Shown: positions 1-7,445 of the stretch, in pieces
Layout of the letters: every line of letters begins with the position of its first letter
Numbering within the stretch: the stretch's first letter is position 1
From: JBGPRB01 sp964422155
GTDB lineage: Bacteria > Chloroflexota > Dehalococcoidia > Dehalococcoidales > RBG-16-60-22
Length of the DNA stretch: 11,202 nucleotides
NCBI GenBank assembly: GCA_964422155.1
Contig: CAYQZZ010000067.1
Span: 1-11,202 of the forward strand
Direction: 5' to 3'
Position numbers and translations under genes: made by a program
Notes under the pieces: generated by a model
Database searches by the model: none
Seen by the model: only the letters and a program-made list of their open reading frames with translations
Told to the model about the DNA's origin: nothing

Positions 1-183
1 GTGATTATCGAGACTTTATTTAACATTAACGGCGTCGGCAGATTACTGACAACAGCTCTTCTCGGGCAGGATTATTTGATTGTTCAGGCCAGCACTCTGC
101 TTTTCGTCGGGTTGATAACATTTACTAACATCGCGGTAGACATTTCATACGGCTGGCTTGACCCCAGGATAAGATATGAATAA
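1..183 (+). CDS. dppB: Dpp/Opp-type ABC transporter permease (DppB-like), C-terminal fragment
   Basis: Only the last 60 residues are present; the gene runs off the left edge, so the GTG at base 1 is probably an internal codon. The fragment has the ending typical of the DppB/OppB permease family: a GVGRL segment, a hydrophobic last membrane segment (about residues 28-47 of the fragment) and the closing DPRIRYE, which in this family lies in the cytoplasm after the last helix. The protein would be one of the two inner-membrane permeases of an importer for peptides or related solutes. The stop at 181-183 is 11 bp before the next permease start, and the AAGGAG ribosome binding site of that gene overlaps the stop codon, which fits one operon. 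The substrate cannot be read from this fragment; opp, dpp, app and nik permeases look alike here. Confidence 0.88.
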   Translation: MIIETLFNINGVGRLLTTALLGQDYLIVQASTLLFVGLITFTNIAVDISYGWLDPRIRYE

Positions 184-194
184 GGAGTTCCGTA

Positions 195-1109
195 ATGGCA
201 GGTAGCTCAAACTCTGGAGCCCCGTTCAGTGATGCTGTCACAATGGATGTGACTGTAAAAAAATACAGCGAATTTAAGCGCACCGTATCCGTATTCTTCG
301 GGCGCCCGCTGCCTATCGTTGGTCTGGTAATTATCAGCATTTTTATTATCATCACCATTTTCGGCCCCTGGATAGCTCCCTACGACCCTCTTGAGATGGA
401 TGTGATGAACTCGTTAGCGCATCCCAGCAGTCAACACCTCCTCGGCACTGACGAAATTGGCCGGGATACCCTGAGCCGCGTGATTTATGGCGCGCGCACT
501 TCACTGTTCATCGGTATTGTGGTCATCAGTGTATCTGTAGCTATTGGTGTCTTCCTGGGCCTTGTTGCGGCGAATTCCAGTGGGGTACCATATCATATAA
601 TCATGAGAATTACCGATGGCCTGATGGCCTTCCCCAGTATATTACTAGCTTTACTTGTCGCCGGGTTGCTGGGCGGCGGTCTGCAGAATATCATTATAGC
701 TCTGACCGTTGGTATGATAGCACCAGTCATCCGTATAACATGCGGGATGGCCCTGTCTGTCAAGGAAAATGACTATGTTATAGCCGCACGGACTATAGGT
801 GCCAGTAAGATGCGTATAATGCTGAGTGAAATCTTACCCAATTGCTTTGCCCCGATACTGGTGATGATGACGATGGGTATCGGGTCTGTTATCCTGGCAG
901 AGGCGGGGCTAAGCTTCCTGGGGGTAGGTATCACCCCACCGACACCGGTCTGGGGCCGCATGGTAAACGACGGCTATAAATTTCTTCTTACCAATCCCGA
1001 GCAGTCTTTTGCCCCCGGCCTAGCAGTGATGCTGGTGGTCTTCGGCTTCAATATGATGGGAGACGGACTGCGGGATGCTCTGGACCCGAGGCTAAGAGGT
1101 GTGGTCTAG
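195..1109 (+). CDS. dppC: Dpp/Opp-type ABC transporter permease (DppC-like)
   Basis: The 304-residue product has the full length expected of a DppC/OppC permease. The N-terminal 35 residues are polar and cytoplasmic. Hydrophobic segments lie near 40-60, 104-126, 144-162, 165-186, 218-245 and 272-293, giving the usual six helices. The family signature HLLGTDEIGRD is at 81-91. The EAA-type coupling loop, which docks on the ATPases, is at about 194-216 (IAARTIGAS then ILPN). The C-terminus DPRLRG matches the family. The ATG at 195 has AAGGAG at 182-187 with 7 bp spacing, so the start is well supported. The gene sits between the DppB-like permease and two ATPase genes, which fits a heterodimeric permease for peptides or similar solutes. 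The substrate is not determined by the sequence. Confidence 0.95.
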   Translation: MAGSSNSGAPFSDAVTMDVTVKKYSEFKRTVSVFFGRPLPIVGLVIISIFIIITIFGPWIAPYDPLEMDVMNSLAHPSSQHLLGTDEIGRDTLSRVIYGARTSLFIGIVVISVSVAIGVFLGLVAANSSGVPYHIIMRITDGLMAFPSILLALLVAGLLGGGLQNIIIALTVGMIAPVIRITCGMALSVKENDYVIAARTIGASKMRIMLSEILPNCFAPILVMMTMGIGSVILAEAGLSFLGVGITPPTPVWGRMVNDGYKFLLTNPEQSFAPGLAVMLVVFGFNMMGDGLRDALDPRLRGVV

Positions 1110-1136
1110 GAAACCCGAATCAATAAGGAAAACGGC

Positions 1137-2129
1137 ATGAACACTCTATTACAAGTCGAAAATCTCAAGACCTATTTCCGAACGTACCAGGGGATAGTCA
1201 AAGCGGTAGACGATGTCTCCTTTCACGTTAATAATAAAGAAATAATCGGGCTGGTAGGAGAAAGCGGCTGCGGCAAGTCCGTAACCATGCTCTCCGTGAT
1301 GCAACTGATTCCCACGCCGCCAGGCAAGATAGTCGGCGGCAAGGTTATCTTTGAGGAGCAGGACCTGCTCCAGTACAAAGCCAAAGGCGACCAGATGAGT
1401 TCCATCCGCGGCGGCAAGATAGCGATGATATTCCAGGAGCCGATGACCTCTCTTAACCCGGTATTGACTATTTGCCGGCAGTTAACCGAGACGCTGGAGT
1501 GCCATCTCAGTATGGACTCCCATACGGCGAGGCTGCGAGCCATCGAACTTCTGAAGCTGGTGGGCATCCCTGATGCGGAAAACCGCATCGATGCCTATCC
1601 TCACCAGTTCAGCGGAGGCATGCGTCAGAGAGTGATGATTGCCATGGCGCTTTCCTGCAGCCCAAAAATACTTATCGCTGATGAGCCGACCACCGCTGTG
1701 GATGTAACAACGCAGGCACAGCTACTTGACCTTATGAAAGAAATGGTCGACCAACATCATACTTCACTCATCATCGTTACACATAATCTGGGCGTGGTCG
1801 CCCGCTATGCTCAGAGAATTTATGTTATGTACGCCGGGCGTATCGTGGAATCAGGCCTATCTGATGACATATTCGAAAATCCCCGCCACCCGTATACCAT
1901 CGGCCTACTCAAGTGCGTACCCCGGCTGGGCGAAACAACAGAAAAAAAGAAACTGGTACCCATCAAGGGTGTGCCCCCCAGACTTATCGATATGCCGGAA
2001 CACTGCCCCTTCCTGCCCAGATGCGCATACAAGATTGAAAAGTGCAAGACGGAGCCGGTTTCTGCCCTGCGAGAGGTGGGTAATCAGCATTATATATCTT
2101 GTTTCGTCGATACCCAGGAGAAGCGATGA
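1137..2129 (+). CDS. dppD: Dpp/Opp-type ABC transporter ATP-binding protein (DppD/OppD-like)
   Basis: The 330-residue ATPase powers the importer from the cytoplasmic face. Seen in order: Walker A GESGCGKS at 41-48, Q-loop glutamine 100 (IFQEPMTSLNP), signature FSGGMRQR at 158-165, Walker B ILIADEPT at 178-185 with catalytic Glu183, and switch His216. The C-terminal oligopeptide-transporter extension begins near 252 (HPYT) and carries four cysteines at 290, 296, 303 and 322. In this ATPase family such a cysteine set has been found to bind a [4Fe-4S] cluster in some members; that it does so here is inference. The ATG has AAGGA at 1125-1129, 7 bp upstream. The stop overlaps the next ATPase start as ATGA. 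Together with that neighbour it forms the usual ATPase heterodimer. No key motif is missing. Confidence 0.95.
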   Translation: MNTLLQVENLKTYFRTYQGIVKAVDDVSFHVNNKEIIGLVGESGCGKSVTMLSVMQLIPTPPGKIVGGKVIFEEQDLLQYKAKGDQMSSIRGGKIAMIFQEPMTSLNPVLTICRQLTETLECHLSMDSHTARLRAIELLKLVGIPDAENRIDAYPHQFSGGMRQRVMIAMALSCSPKILIADEPTTAVDVTTQAQLLDLMKEMVDQHHTSLIIVTHNLGVVARYAQRIYVMYAGRIVESGLSDDIFENPRHPYTIGLLKCVPRLGETTEKKKLVPIKGVPPRLIDMPEHCPFLPRCAYKIEKCKTEPVSALREVGNQHYISCFVDTQEKR

Positions 2130-3112
2130 CAATAGAGCTGAACGATACCGTGGTACAGGTAAAGAACTTAAAAATGTACTTTACGATTACCCGCGGGCTC
2201 TTACGCCGCAAGGTGGGTGAAATTAAAGCTGTGGATGATGTCAGCTTTGTCATCAAGAAGAATGAGACCCTGGGGCTGGTGGGAGAAAGCGGCTGCGGTA
2301 AGACCACCACCGGCCGCTGTATTTTACGACTTTATATTCCCACCGCGGGCTCCATTATATTCCTCGGGCATGATATATCTACCCTGCCGGAGAACCGGAT
2401 AAGGCCATTACGCCGTCATATCGGTGCGATTTTTCAAGACCCTTATGGTTCACTCAACCCGCGGCACACAGCAGGCACGATTGCCGGCAGGCCTTTAATA
2501 GTCCATCACATGGTCAACAGCAAAAGCGAATACAACGATAGAGTTGCTGAGCTCTTTAAGCTGGTCGGGCTTGACCCCAGCATGATGGACCGCGTTCCCC
2601 ATGAGTTCAGCGGCGGTCAGCGGCAGCGCCTGGGCATAGCTCGCGCCCTCTCTTGCAGTCCCTCGCTCGTTATCTGTGACGAGCCTATTTCCGCGCTGGA
2701 TGTTTCGATTCAAGCCCAGATAATCAACCTCCTTGAAGAGCTGCAGGAAAGACTGGGCTTGACCTACCTCTTTATCGCCCATGACCTGGCTGTCGTCCAG
2801 CATATCTCCGACCGCGTGGCGGTGATGTACCTCGGGCGTATCGTGGAAATATCTAGTTCGCGGGAGCTTTATGCAAACCCGCTGCATCCATATACCAAGG
2901 CTTTGCTCTCGGCCATACCGATACCGAACCCCGCCCTGGAAAGGACCCGCCACCGCGTGGTACTGAAGGGTGAGGTACCCAGCCCGGCTAACCCACCAAC
3001 CGGATGCCATTTCCATCCGCGCTGCAATCTGGCAATACCCGATTGCGCCGAGGTAAATCCACCCCTGAGAGATGTGGAGAACGGTCACGCGGTAGCCTGC
3101 ATCAGGGTGTGA
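2126..3112 (+). CDS. dppF: Dpp/Opp-type ABC transporter ATP-binding protein (DppF/OppF-like)
   Basis: This 328-residue protein is the second ATPase of the importer. Motifs: Walker A GESGCGKT at 53-60, Q-loop in AIFQDPYGSLNP near 101-112, signature FSGGQRQR at 161-168, Walker B LVICDEP at 181-187 with Glu186, D-loop SALDVS, and switch His219. The C-terminal extension contains HPYT, the KGEVPSPANPP segment typical of OppF/DppF, and cysteines 294, 300, 307 and 325, again a possible [4Fe-4S] site. I chose ATG 2126 because AGGAG lies at 2116-2120 with 5 bp spacing and the ATGA overlap with the upstream stop is normal for translational coupling. A TTG at 2099 would add nine residues without support. 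It is the last gene of the transporter operon in this window; a 304-bp gap follows. Confidence 0.95.
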   Translation: MTIELNDTVVQVKNLKMYFTITRGLLRRKVGEIKAVDDVSFVIKKNETLGLVGESGCGKTTTGRCILRLYIPTAGSIIFLGHDISTLPENRIRPLRRHIGAIFQDPYGSLNPRHTAGTIAGRPLIVHHMVNSKSEYNDRVAELFKLVGLDPSMMDRVPHEFSGGQRQRLGIARALSCSPSLVICDEPISALDVSIQAQIINLLEELQERLGLTYLFIAHDLAVVQHISDRVAVMYLGRIVEISSSRELYANPLHPYTKALLSAIPIPNPALERTRHRVVLKGEVPSPANPPTGCHFHPRCNLAIPDCAEVNPPLRDVENGHAVACIRV

Positions 3113-3120
3113 TTTTTAAA

Positions 3121-3139
3121 GCGAAAGGAGCAATTTCGC
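3121..3139 (+). terminator. Weak hairpin just after dppF, possible terminator or mRNA end
   Basis: GCGAAA at 3121-3126 is the perfect complement of TTTCGC at 3134-3139, with a 7-base loop, beginning 8 bases after the dppF stop. No run of T follows, so it is not a classical intrinsic terminator. It could protect the 3' end of the transporter mRNA or be chance. Confidence 0.25.
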
Positions 3140-3212
3140 CGGTCGAACAATGAAATGGAACTGATCAGAGAATGGTTTATTACTGATTTCATATCTATTG
3201 GATAGGCGGGCT

Positions 3213-3271
3213 CTGCCAGGGGAGAATCAGGTAAAGTCTGGTGCTAGTGCCCCTACCATTGGCAGCCTGAT
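3213..3271 (+). promoter_or_regulatory. Candidate structured leader with pseudoknot-like arms upstream of AOR
   Basis: Three complementary arm pairs occur within 59 bases. CTGCCA (3213-3218) pairs with TGGCAG (3260-3265). GGGG (3219-3222) pairs with CCCC (3250-3253) on the same axis. ATCAGG (3226-3231) pairs with CCTGAT (3266-3271), crossing the first helix, which is an H-type pseudoknot topology or a pair of mutually exclusive folds. It lies about 145 bases before the AOR start. Crossing helices before a metabolic gene suggest a riboswitch or other cis-acting RNA, but I do not recognise a known class and the arms are short. Confidence 0.3.
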
Positions 3272-3340
3272 GCACAATTGGTCAAGTGGTATCCTGCCTG
3301 TCCATAATCCTTAATTAAATCCTATCCGCGATGCTATTTC

Positions 3341-3374
3341 TACCCCGTTCTGCCCTATCCTGCTTACGGGGGTA
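3341..3374 (+). promoter_or_regulatory. Inverted repeat near the AOR ribosome binding site
   Basis: TACCCC at 3341-3346 pairs with GGGGTA at 3369-3374 across a 22-base loop. It ends 29 bases before the AAAGGAG of the AOR gene. It could be part of a leader structure or an expression platform together with the arms at 3213-3271, but could also be chance. No T-run follows. Confidence 0.22.
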
Positions 3375-3416
3375 TTACCGATATTAACAAGGAAATCTTA
3401 TTTAAAGGAGCAAGCG

Positions 3417-5267
3417 ATGGCTGGAGGCTATATGGGAAAGCTCCTGTGGGTAAATCTTTCCACGGGAGAAATAAAAGTTGAGCAACCTGATGAGAGTCTT
3501 TACCGGGATTTTATCGGTGGCTATGGCCTGGGCGCCAGGGTACTTTACAGTCACCAGAAAGGCGGTGTGGATGCGCTGGGACCGGATAACATCCTGGGTC
3601 TACTTACGGGGCCGCTTACCGGCACGCCGGCTATCAGCGGCACCAGGTATGCAGCTGTGGGAAAGTCGCCGCTAACGGGGAGCTGGGGAGATGCTAACTC
3701 CGGAGGACATTTCGGCCCCAAGCTCAAGTTCGCCGGCTATGACGGTGTGTTTTTTACCGGCATAGCGGATAAACCGGTCTACCTGCTATTGAACAACGGT
3801 AAAGCCGAGCTGAAAGACGCCAGGGAATACTGGGGTAAAGACACATATTACACGGAGGACACGCTGAAGGCGGAATACGGCAGCGCCGCCGAGGTTGCCT
3901 GTATCGGTCCGGCTGGGGAGAAGCTCTCCCGTGTCGCCTGCATTATCACCCGTAAAGGAGATGCCGCCGCACGCTCGGGGCTGGGAGCGGTGATGGGTTC
4001 GAAGAAACTGAAGGCGGTGGTTGCCATGGGCGACCAGAAAGTGCCCCTGGCCGATAGCGAAGCTGCCGACAGGCTGAGAAAAGAGCACTGGGAATATTTA
4101 AAGATGGGGATGGGTGGCGGAATGAACATGTACGGCACCTCCGGGCATGGAGATACATCAGCGCTGAGCGGTGACACCCCCATTAAGAACTGGGGAGGCA
4201 TCGGGGTTATTGAACTGCCTGATGTCACCGGTCTCAATAAAGATAAGATGATTGCCAATCTGGATCACAGGACGGGCTGCTGGCAATGTCCGTCAGCCTG
4301 TAAAGCCGTCTTAAAAAACGGCATCCAGTATCCCTATCCAGCCGGCACCAAGCGGCTTGAATACGAGACTATAGGCGCTTTCGGGGCGAACTGTAAAAAC
4401 ACTAATGCCGAGTCCATAGCCATGGCTAGCCATCTCTGCAATAGCTACGGTATGGATACTATTTCCGCCGGCAGTATCATCGCTTTCGCCATGGAGCTAT
4501 ATGAGCATGGCATTATCACTAAAAAGGATACCGGCGGTATCGACCTCAAATGGGGCGACCCCGATGCCCTCGTCGCCATGACGGAAAAGCTGGTAAAACG
4601 CGAAGCAATCGGTGATATCCTCGCCGAGGGAGTTAAAATCGCCGCTGAGAAAATCGGCAAAGGTGCCGAGCAATACGCCGTACATATCGGCGGGCAGGAA
4701 CTGGGAATGCACGACCCCAAGCTCAGCGGACGTCCCTTCCAGTTCCCTCGCCACCCGACGGGTACCGTGTACAAAATGGATGCCACACCGGGTCGCCATA
4801 CCGGGGCTTTTGGACCTGACGGTTTTGAAAGGCACCTCAATAACTCCATGGGCACCTGTCTGTTCCTTTTCATGTCGCCGTCGCCCAAAGACCCAACAAC
4901 ACCCCTCCCCTTAGCCGCCAGCATGATGAAAGCCGTTACCGGCTGGGACCGTTCCCTGGATGAGTTGCTTGAAGCCGGTGAGAGGATTGCCACTATGCGA
5001 CATGTCTTTACCCTGCGGGAAGGCATCAATCCGCGGGAGCGCTTCGTGCATAACCGGATTATCGGTCAGCCGCCGCAGAAAGAAGGCCCGCTGTCTGGCG
5101 TATCTCTGGATATCGAGGAGGAAACTGCCTGGAACCTGGGCGCCTTAGACTGGGACCGGGTGACGACCAAACCCAGCAGGAAGAAACTGCTAAAACTGGG
5201 ACTGGATGACGTGGCAGCAGAGCTCTGGCCGCCGCCAGTGGCTCCTGGCTTCGGTCCGTCGAGATGA
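3417..5267 (+). CDS. aor: Aldehyde:ferredoxin oxidoreductase (tungsten/molybdopterin AOR family)
   Basis: The product has 616 residues, the usual AOR length. Enzymes of this family oxidise aldehydes to carboxylic acids (or the reverse) in the cytoplasm, using a bis-pterin tungsten cofactor and one [4Fe-4S] cluster, with ferredoxin as partner. The N-terminal AOR domain spans about 6-208, with the family-typical GKLLWVNLS start, FIGGYGLGAR and the glycine-rich pterin-binding stretch at 90-115 (NSGGHFGP, FAGYDG). The C-terminal AOR domain follows. Cluster ligands appear as Cys288, Cys291 and Cys295 (CxxCxxxC) and Cys481 (NNSMGTC). YETIGAFG at 316-323 and HDPKLSGRP at 432-440 also fit. The C-terminus is proline-rich. 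ATG 3417 has AAAGGAG six bases upstream, and the gene ends in tandem stops TGA-TAA. The substrate is unknown; aldehyde oxidation is known for the family, but paralogues do other chemistry, for example BamB in benzoyl-CoA reduction. Confidence 0.93.
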   Translation: MAGGYMGKLLWVNLSTGEIKVEQPDESLYRDFIGGYGLGARVLYSHQKGGVDALGPDNILGLLTGPLTGTPAISGTRYAAVGKSPLTGSWGDANSGGHFGPKLKFAGYDGVFFTGIADKPVYLLLNNGKAELKDAREYWGKDTYYTEDTLKAEYGSAAEVACIGPAGEKLSRVACIITRKGDAAARSGLGAVMGSKKLKAVVAMGDQKVPLADSEAADRLRKEHWEYLKMGMGGGMNMYGTSGHGDTSALSGDTPIKNWGGIGVIELPDVTGLNKDKMIANLDHRTGCWQCPSACKAVLKNGIQYPYPAGTKRLEYETIGAFGANCKNTNAESIAMASHLCNSYGMDTISAGSIIAFAMELYEHGIITKKDTGGIDLKWGDPDALVAMTEKLVKREAIGDILAEGVKIAAEKIGKGAEQYAVHIGGQELGMHDPKLSGRPFQFPRHPTGTVYKMDATPGRHTGAFGPDGFERHLNNSMGTCLFLFMSPSPKDPTTPLPLAASMMKAVTGWDRSLDELLEAGERIATMRHVFTLREGINPRERFVHNRIIGQPPQKEGPLSGVSLDIEEETAWNLGALDWDRVTTKPSRKKLLKLGLDDVAAELWPPPVAPGFGPSR

Positions 5268-5351
5268 TAAGAACCGACTCGCAATAACATTGGCGGGTAT
5301 CACCAGAGTTAAAAATACGGGTATATAGTCCATTGCCAAAAGGGGGTTAGC

Positions 5352-6275
5352 GTGCCAAAAGGGATAATTGTTTACCTCTCCTACACCGGAAACACCAGGC
5401 AGATTGCCCAGGCAATATACAGAGGTATGAGTCCGCTCATGGACAGGTGCGATATCGTCAAGCTGCGCCAGACCAACCCGGCGGACCTGGCGAGTTACGA
5501 CCTGATAGGCATCGGCAGCCCGGTGCGACTTGGTAAAATGCCCGTCGAGCTCAAGGATTTTATCGCAAAAATGGATTCGCTGCAAGGAACACACTGCTTT
5601 GTTTTCAATACCCATGCGGCGTTACCGGTGGGCTTCATGAGAGAGTGCGTGACCGCCTTGCAAGAGAAGGGGCTAGTCGTCATCGGTTTCAAAAACTGGT
5701 ACTGCGCCGTATATCTCCCCTATGTTCCCAAGCCGTATTTCACCGATAATCATCCGGATAAAATCGACCTTAAAGAAGCCGAGGACTTCGGGCGGGAAAT
5801 GGTATTACGCAGTCGGAGAATACATCAAGGCGAGAGCGACCTTATCCAGCGCCTGCCGGAAGGTGAAGAGTACAATAGGATTTACGGTGCTCAAATGACA
5901 GGCGCCCTGCCCGTTGATGTCATGAAGGCACGAGCCCAGGGATTCAGTATCGACATGGACAAGTGTACCCGCTGCAACTACTGCGTAGAACTCTGCCCTA
6001 CGAACAGTATCAATTTCTCGGTAAACCCACCCGTCTTTAAGAAATGCGACCAGTGCTGGATGTGCGAGCAGACCTGCCCGGAGGGCGCCATCTCATTCAA
6101 CTACCCGCCACTCCATAAATCCCACAACGTTATCGTGGAACAGAGATTTGTACCGGCTCTCAAGCTTGCGGAAGAAATGGGCCGTTTCCGGCCACTGGTG
6201 AAGCCTGAGGATATCGGGTGGGAGACACCGCTATTTGTCACTAAGAAGCCGCCGCGTTTTATAATAACGCAATAA
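5352..6275 (+). CDS. EFR1-type flavodoxin-ferredoxin fusion protein
   Basis: The 307-residue protein joins a flavodoxin-like domain (about 1-160) to two [4Fe-4S] ferredoxin motifs. The FMN phosphate loop is visible as SYTGNT at 10-15, and a second flavin-contact region lies at GIGSPVRLGKMP (53-64). Two CxxCxxCxxxCP motifs follow: Cys205, 208, 211, 215 and Cys232, 235, 238, 242. This is the arrangement of EFR1-family electron carriers of anaerobes. No membrane segment or signal peptide is seen, so it should act in the cytoplasm. It starts 84 bp after AOR, and the natural inference is that it accepts electrons from, or donates them to, that enzyme. The start is GTG 5352, preceded by a G-rich AGGGGG at 5341-5346 with 5-base spacing. 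A partner other than AOR is possible. Confidence 0.9.
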   Translation: MPKGIIVYLSYTGNTRQIAQAIYRGMSPLMDRCDIVKLRQTNPADLASYDLIGIGSPVRLGKMPVELKDFIAKMDSLQGTHCFVFNTHAALPVGFMRECVTALQEKGLVVIGFKNWYCAVYLPYVPKPYFTDNHPDKIDLKEAEDFGREMVLRSRRIHQGESDLIQRLPEGEEYNRIYGAQMTGALPVDVMKARAQGFSIDMDKCTRCNYCVELCPTNSINFSVNPPVFKKCDQCWMCEQTCPEGAISFNYPPLHKSHNVIVEQRFVPALKLAEEMGRFRPLVKPEDIGWETPLFVTKKPPRFIITQ

Positions 6276-6288
6276 TTTGATGGTTTTA

Positions 6289-6299
6289 TTCACGGTGAA
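6289..6299. repeat. Short perfect dyad between EFR1 and SnoaL-like genes
   Basis: TTCAC and GTGAA flank a single G, giving an 11-bp dyad 14 bases after the EFR1-type stop. A 10-base direct repeat AATAACGCAA occurs at 6263-6272 and 6324-6333 on either side. Either could be a small operator or chance in AT-rich DNA; the spacing to the next gene (77 bp) leaves room for an internal promoter, but I see no clear one. Confidence 0.2.
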
Positions 6300-6352
6300 C
6301 TAATGATATCGCCTTCAATAAAAAATAACGCAAAAGAGAAAGGAGATATTTT

Positions 6353-6976
6353 ATGACGGACAAAAACCTGGAGTTAAAGGTAAAAGCCCTGGAGGAGAAG
6401 CTTACGGCCGTACATGATATACAGGAGATAGAAAAGCTGCAAAGGGTATACGGTTTTTACCTGGATAACCGCATGTGGGATGAGGTGGTAGACCTTTTTT
6501 CCGATAATACCGAATCCCTCGAGATAAGCGATAGCGGCGTCTACCTGGGGAAAGCAGGCGTGAGGAGGTTTTTCAAGGAATTCCTGGGTAGAGGCGGCTT
6601 GCCACCCATGCCGGGAGCTCTGGGTACACATATGCAGCTCCAGGGAGTGGTCAACCTTGACCCGGGTGGTGTTACCGCCAAGGGAAGATGGCAATGCGTC
6701 ATATTGCTGGCTACGCCCCTGAATAATAAACTAACGGCCGCACTGGGTCACGGCGTCTACGAGGATGAATACATTAAAGAAAATAATATCTGGAAATTTA
6801 AAAAGATGCACTTCTATCTGGTATTCCGGACCCCGCTGGATGAAGGATGGGTGAAGACACCGGTGGTGCTTTCCATGGCGAAGGGAAGTGCTGATTTACC
6901 CACCACTGTCTATAAACCTTACCCGTCCGGATACGTCATCCCCTATCACTATAAGAACCCCGTAACCGGAAAATAG
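6353..6976 (+). CDS. SnoaL/NTF2-like fold protein, possible dehydratase or isomerase
   Basis: The 207-residue protein begins with a charged, heptad-like helix (about 5-30) and continues into a SnoaL-like domain (about 22-160). The domain hallmarks are the helix LQRVYGFYLDNRMWDEVVDLF with Tyr33, Tyr36 and Asp38, then GVYLGKAGVRRFF, a strand start with His93 (GTHMQL), Trp113, and NNIWKFKKMHFY near 144-155. In related dehydratases such as scytalone dehydratase and BaiE, an Asp and a His facing the cone-shaped pocket are catalytic; Asp38 and His93 sit where I would expect them, which is inference. A C-terminal tail of about 45 residues, rich in Pro and Tyr, is extra. AAAGGAG at 6339-6345 with 7-base spacing supports the ATG. 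The following cupin gene starts 16 bp after the stop, so the two are surely co-transcribed. The substrate is unknown. Confidence 0.8.
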   Translation: MTDKNLELKVKALEEKLTAVHDIQEIEKLQRVYGFYLDNRMWDEVVDLFSDNTESLEISDSGVYLGKAGVRRFFKEFLGRGGLPPMPGALGTHMQLQGVVNLDPGGVTAKGRWQCVILLATPLNNKLTAALGHGVYEDEYIKENNIWKFKKMHFYLVFRTPLDEGWVKTPVVLSMAKGSADLPTTVYKPYPSGYVIPYHYKNPVTGK

Positions 6977-6992
6977 AAAGGAGACTATAAAA

Positions 6993-7442
6993 ATGGCAGA
7001 CACCAAATACGGGAAGTATGTTGTTTCCAAGCCAAAGATAGTGGAACAACTGGCACATCACTCCAAGGAAGCCGCTTACCCATGGAAGTTCCCGGCAGAA
7101 GTGTACCTGGATGGTGAAATAGTGCCGGGATGCCCGGTGTGGTTCGATATTAACTGGATTTTTGACACTCACCTACCATCCGTTCCAGACTGGATTAAGC
7201 CGCATAAACACGAGCAAAATGAAATCCTTCTCTTTGTCGCCACTAATCCAGAGGGTAACCTGGGTGGAGAAATTGAGATATCAATAGGCAAGGGCAAGGA
7301 TAGAGAAAAGCACGCCTTCAGTCACACTACAGCTGTCTTCATCCCGGCAGGACTAACGCATTGCCCCATCGTTTATAAAAGTGTTGATAAGAAAAAACCA
7401 CAAATGATGATGGCTTTACTATTCAATCCGGAATACACCTAA
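6993..7442 (+). CDS. Small single-domain cupin-fold protein
   Basis: The 149-residue protein has both cupin motifs in recognisable form: PHKHEQNEILLFV at 70-82, giving metal-ligand candidates His71, His73 and Glu77, and FIPAGLTHCPIVY at 116-128, giving His123. The region between them is long enough for one double-stranded beta-helix. The N-terminal 55 residues (KPKIVEQL, PAEVYLDG) look like an extra sheet rather than a second cupin. A mononuclear metal enzyme or a small-molecule binding protein are both possible; no specific family function can be read. Its ATG has AAAGGAG at 6977-6983 with 9-base spacing, and it lies 16 bp after the SnoaL-like gene. It is the last plus-strand gene before the strand switch. 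Confidence 0.78.
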   Translation: MADTKYGKYVVSKPKIVEQLAHHSKEAAYPWKFPAEVYLDGEIVPGCPVWFDINWIFDTHLPSVPDWIKPHKHEQNEILLFVATNPEGNLGGEIEISIGKGKDREKHAFSHTTAVFIPAGLTHCPIVYKSVDKKKPQMMMALLFNPEYT

Positions 7443-7445
7443 CCA

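Larger units (their letters stand above)
3113..3416 (+). other. Non-coding gap between transporter operon and AOR gene
   Basis: I find no convincing gene on either strand in these 304 bases. The gap holds several inverted repeats (listed separately), a stretch rich in CCTATCC-like words around 3320-3360, and the AAAGGAG ribosome binding site of the AOR gene at 3404-3410. A weak promoter-like pair exists (TTGGTC at 3278-3283 and CATAAT at 3303-3308), but the 19-bp spacing and poor -35 make it unconvincing. The gap probably contains the end of the transporter transcript and the promoter and leader of the AOR cluster. Confidence 0.6.

Noticed and set aside
1..3. GTG at the first base as a start codon
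   Set aside because: The peptide begins in the middle of a DppB-type permease, so the gene simply continues beyond the window.
2099..2125. TTG start extending DppF by nine residues
   Set aside because: ATG 2126 has AGGAG at good spacing and the common ATGA overlap; the extension is not family-like.
2495..3088. 197-codon open frame on the minus strand
   Set aside because: It lies wholly antisense to the well-supported DppF-like gene and shows no recognisable domain; a shadow frame.
3278..3308. Promoter-like pair TTGGTC / CATAAT before AOR
   Set aside because: The -35 is poor and the spacing is 19 bp; not strong enough to list as a promoter.
4445..5029. 194-codon open frame on the minus strand
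   Set aside because: Antisense to the conserved C-terminal AOR domain, Ser/Pro-rich composition typical of a shadow frame.
6263..6333. 10-base direct repeat AATAACGCAA as an attachment or operator site
   Set aside because: Short and AT-rich, and the first copy overlaps the end of a coding region; it may well be chance.
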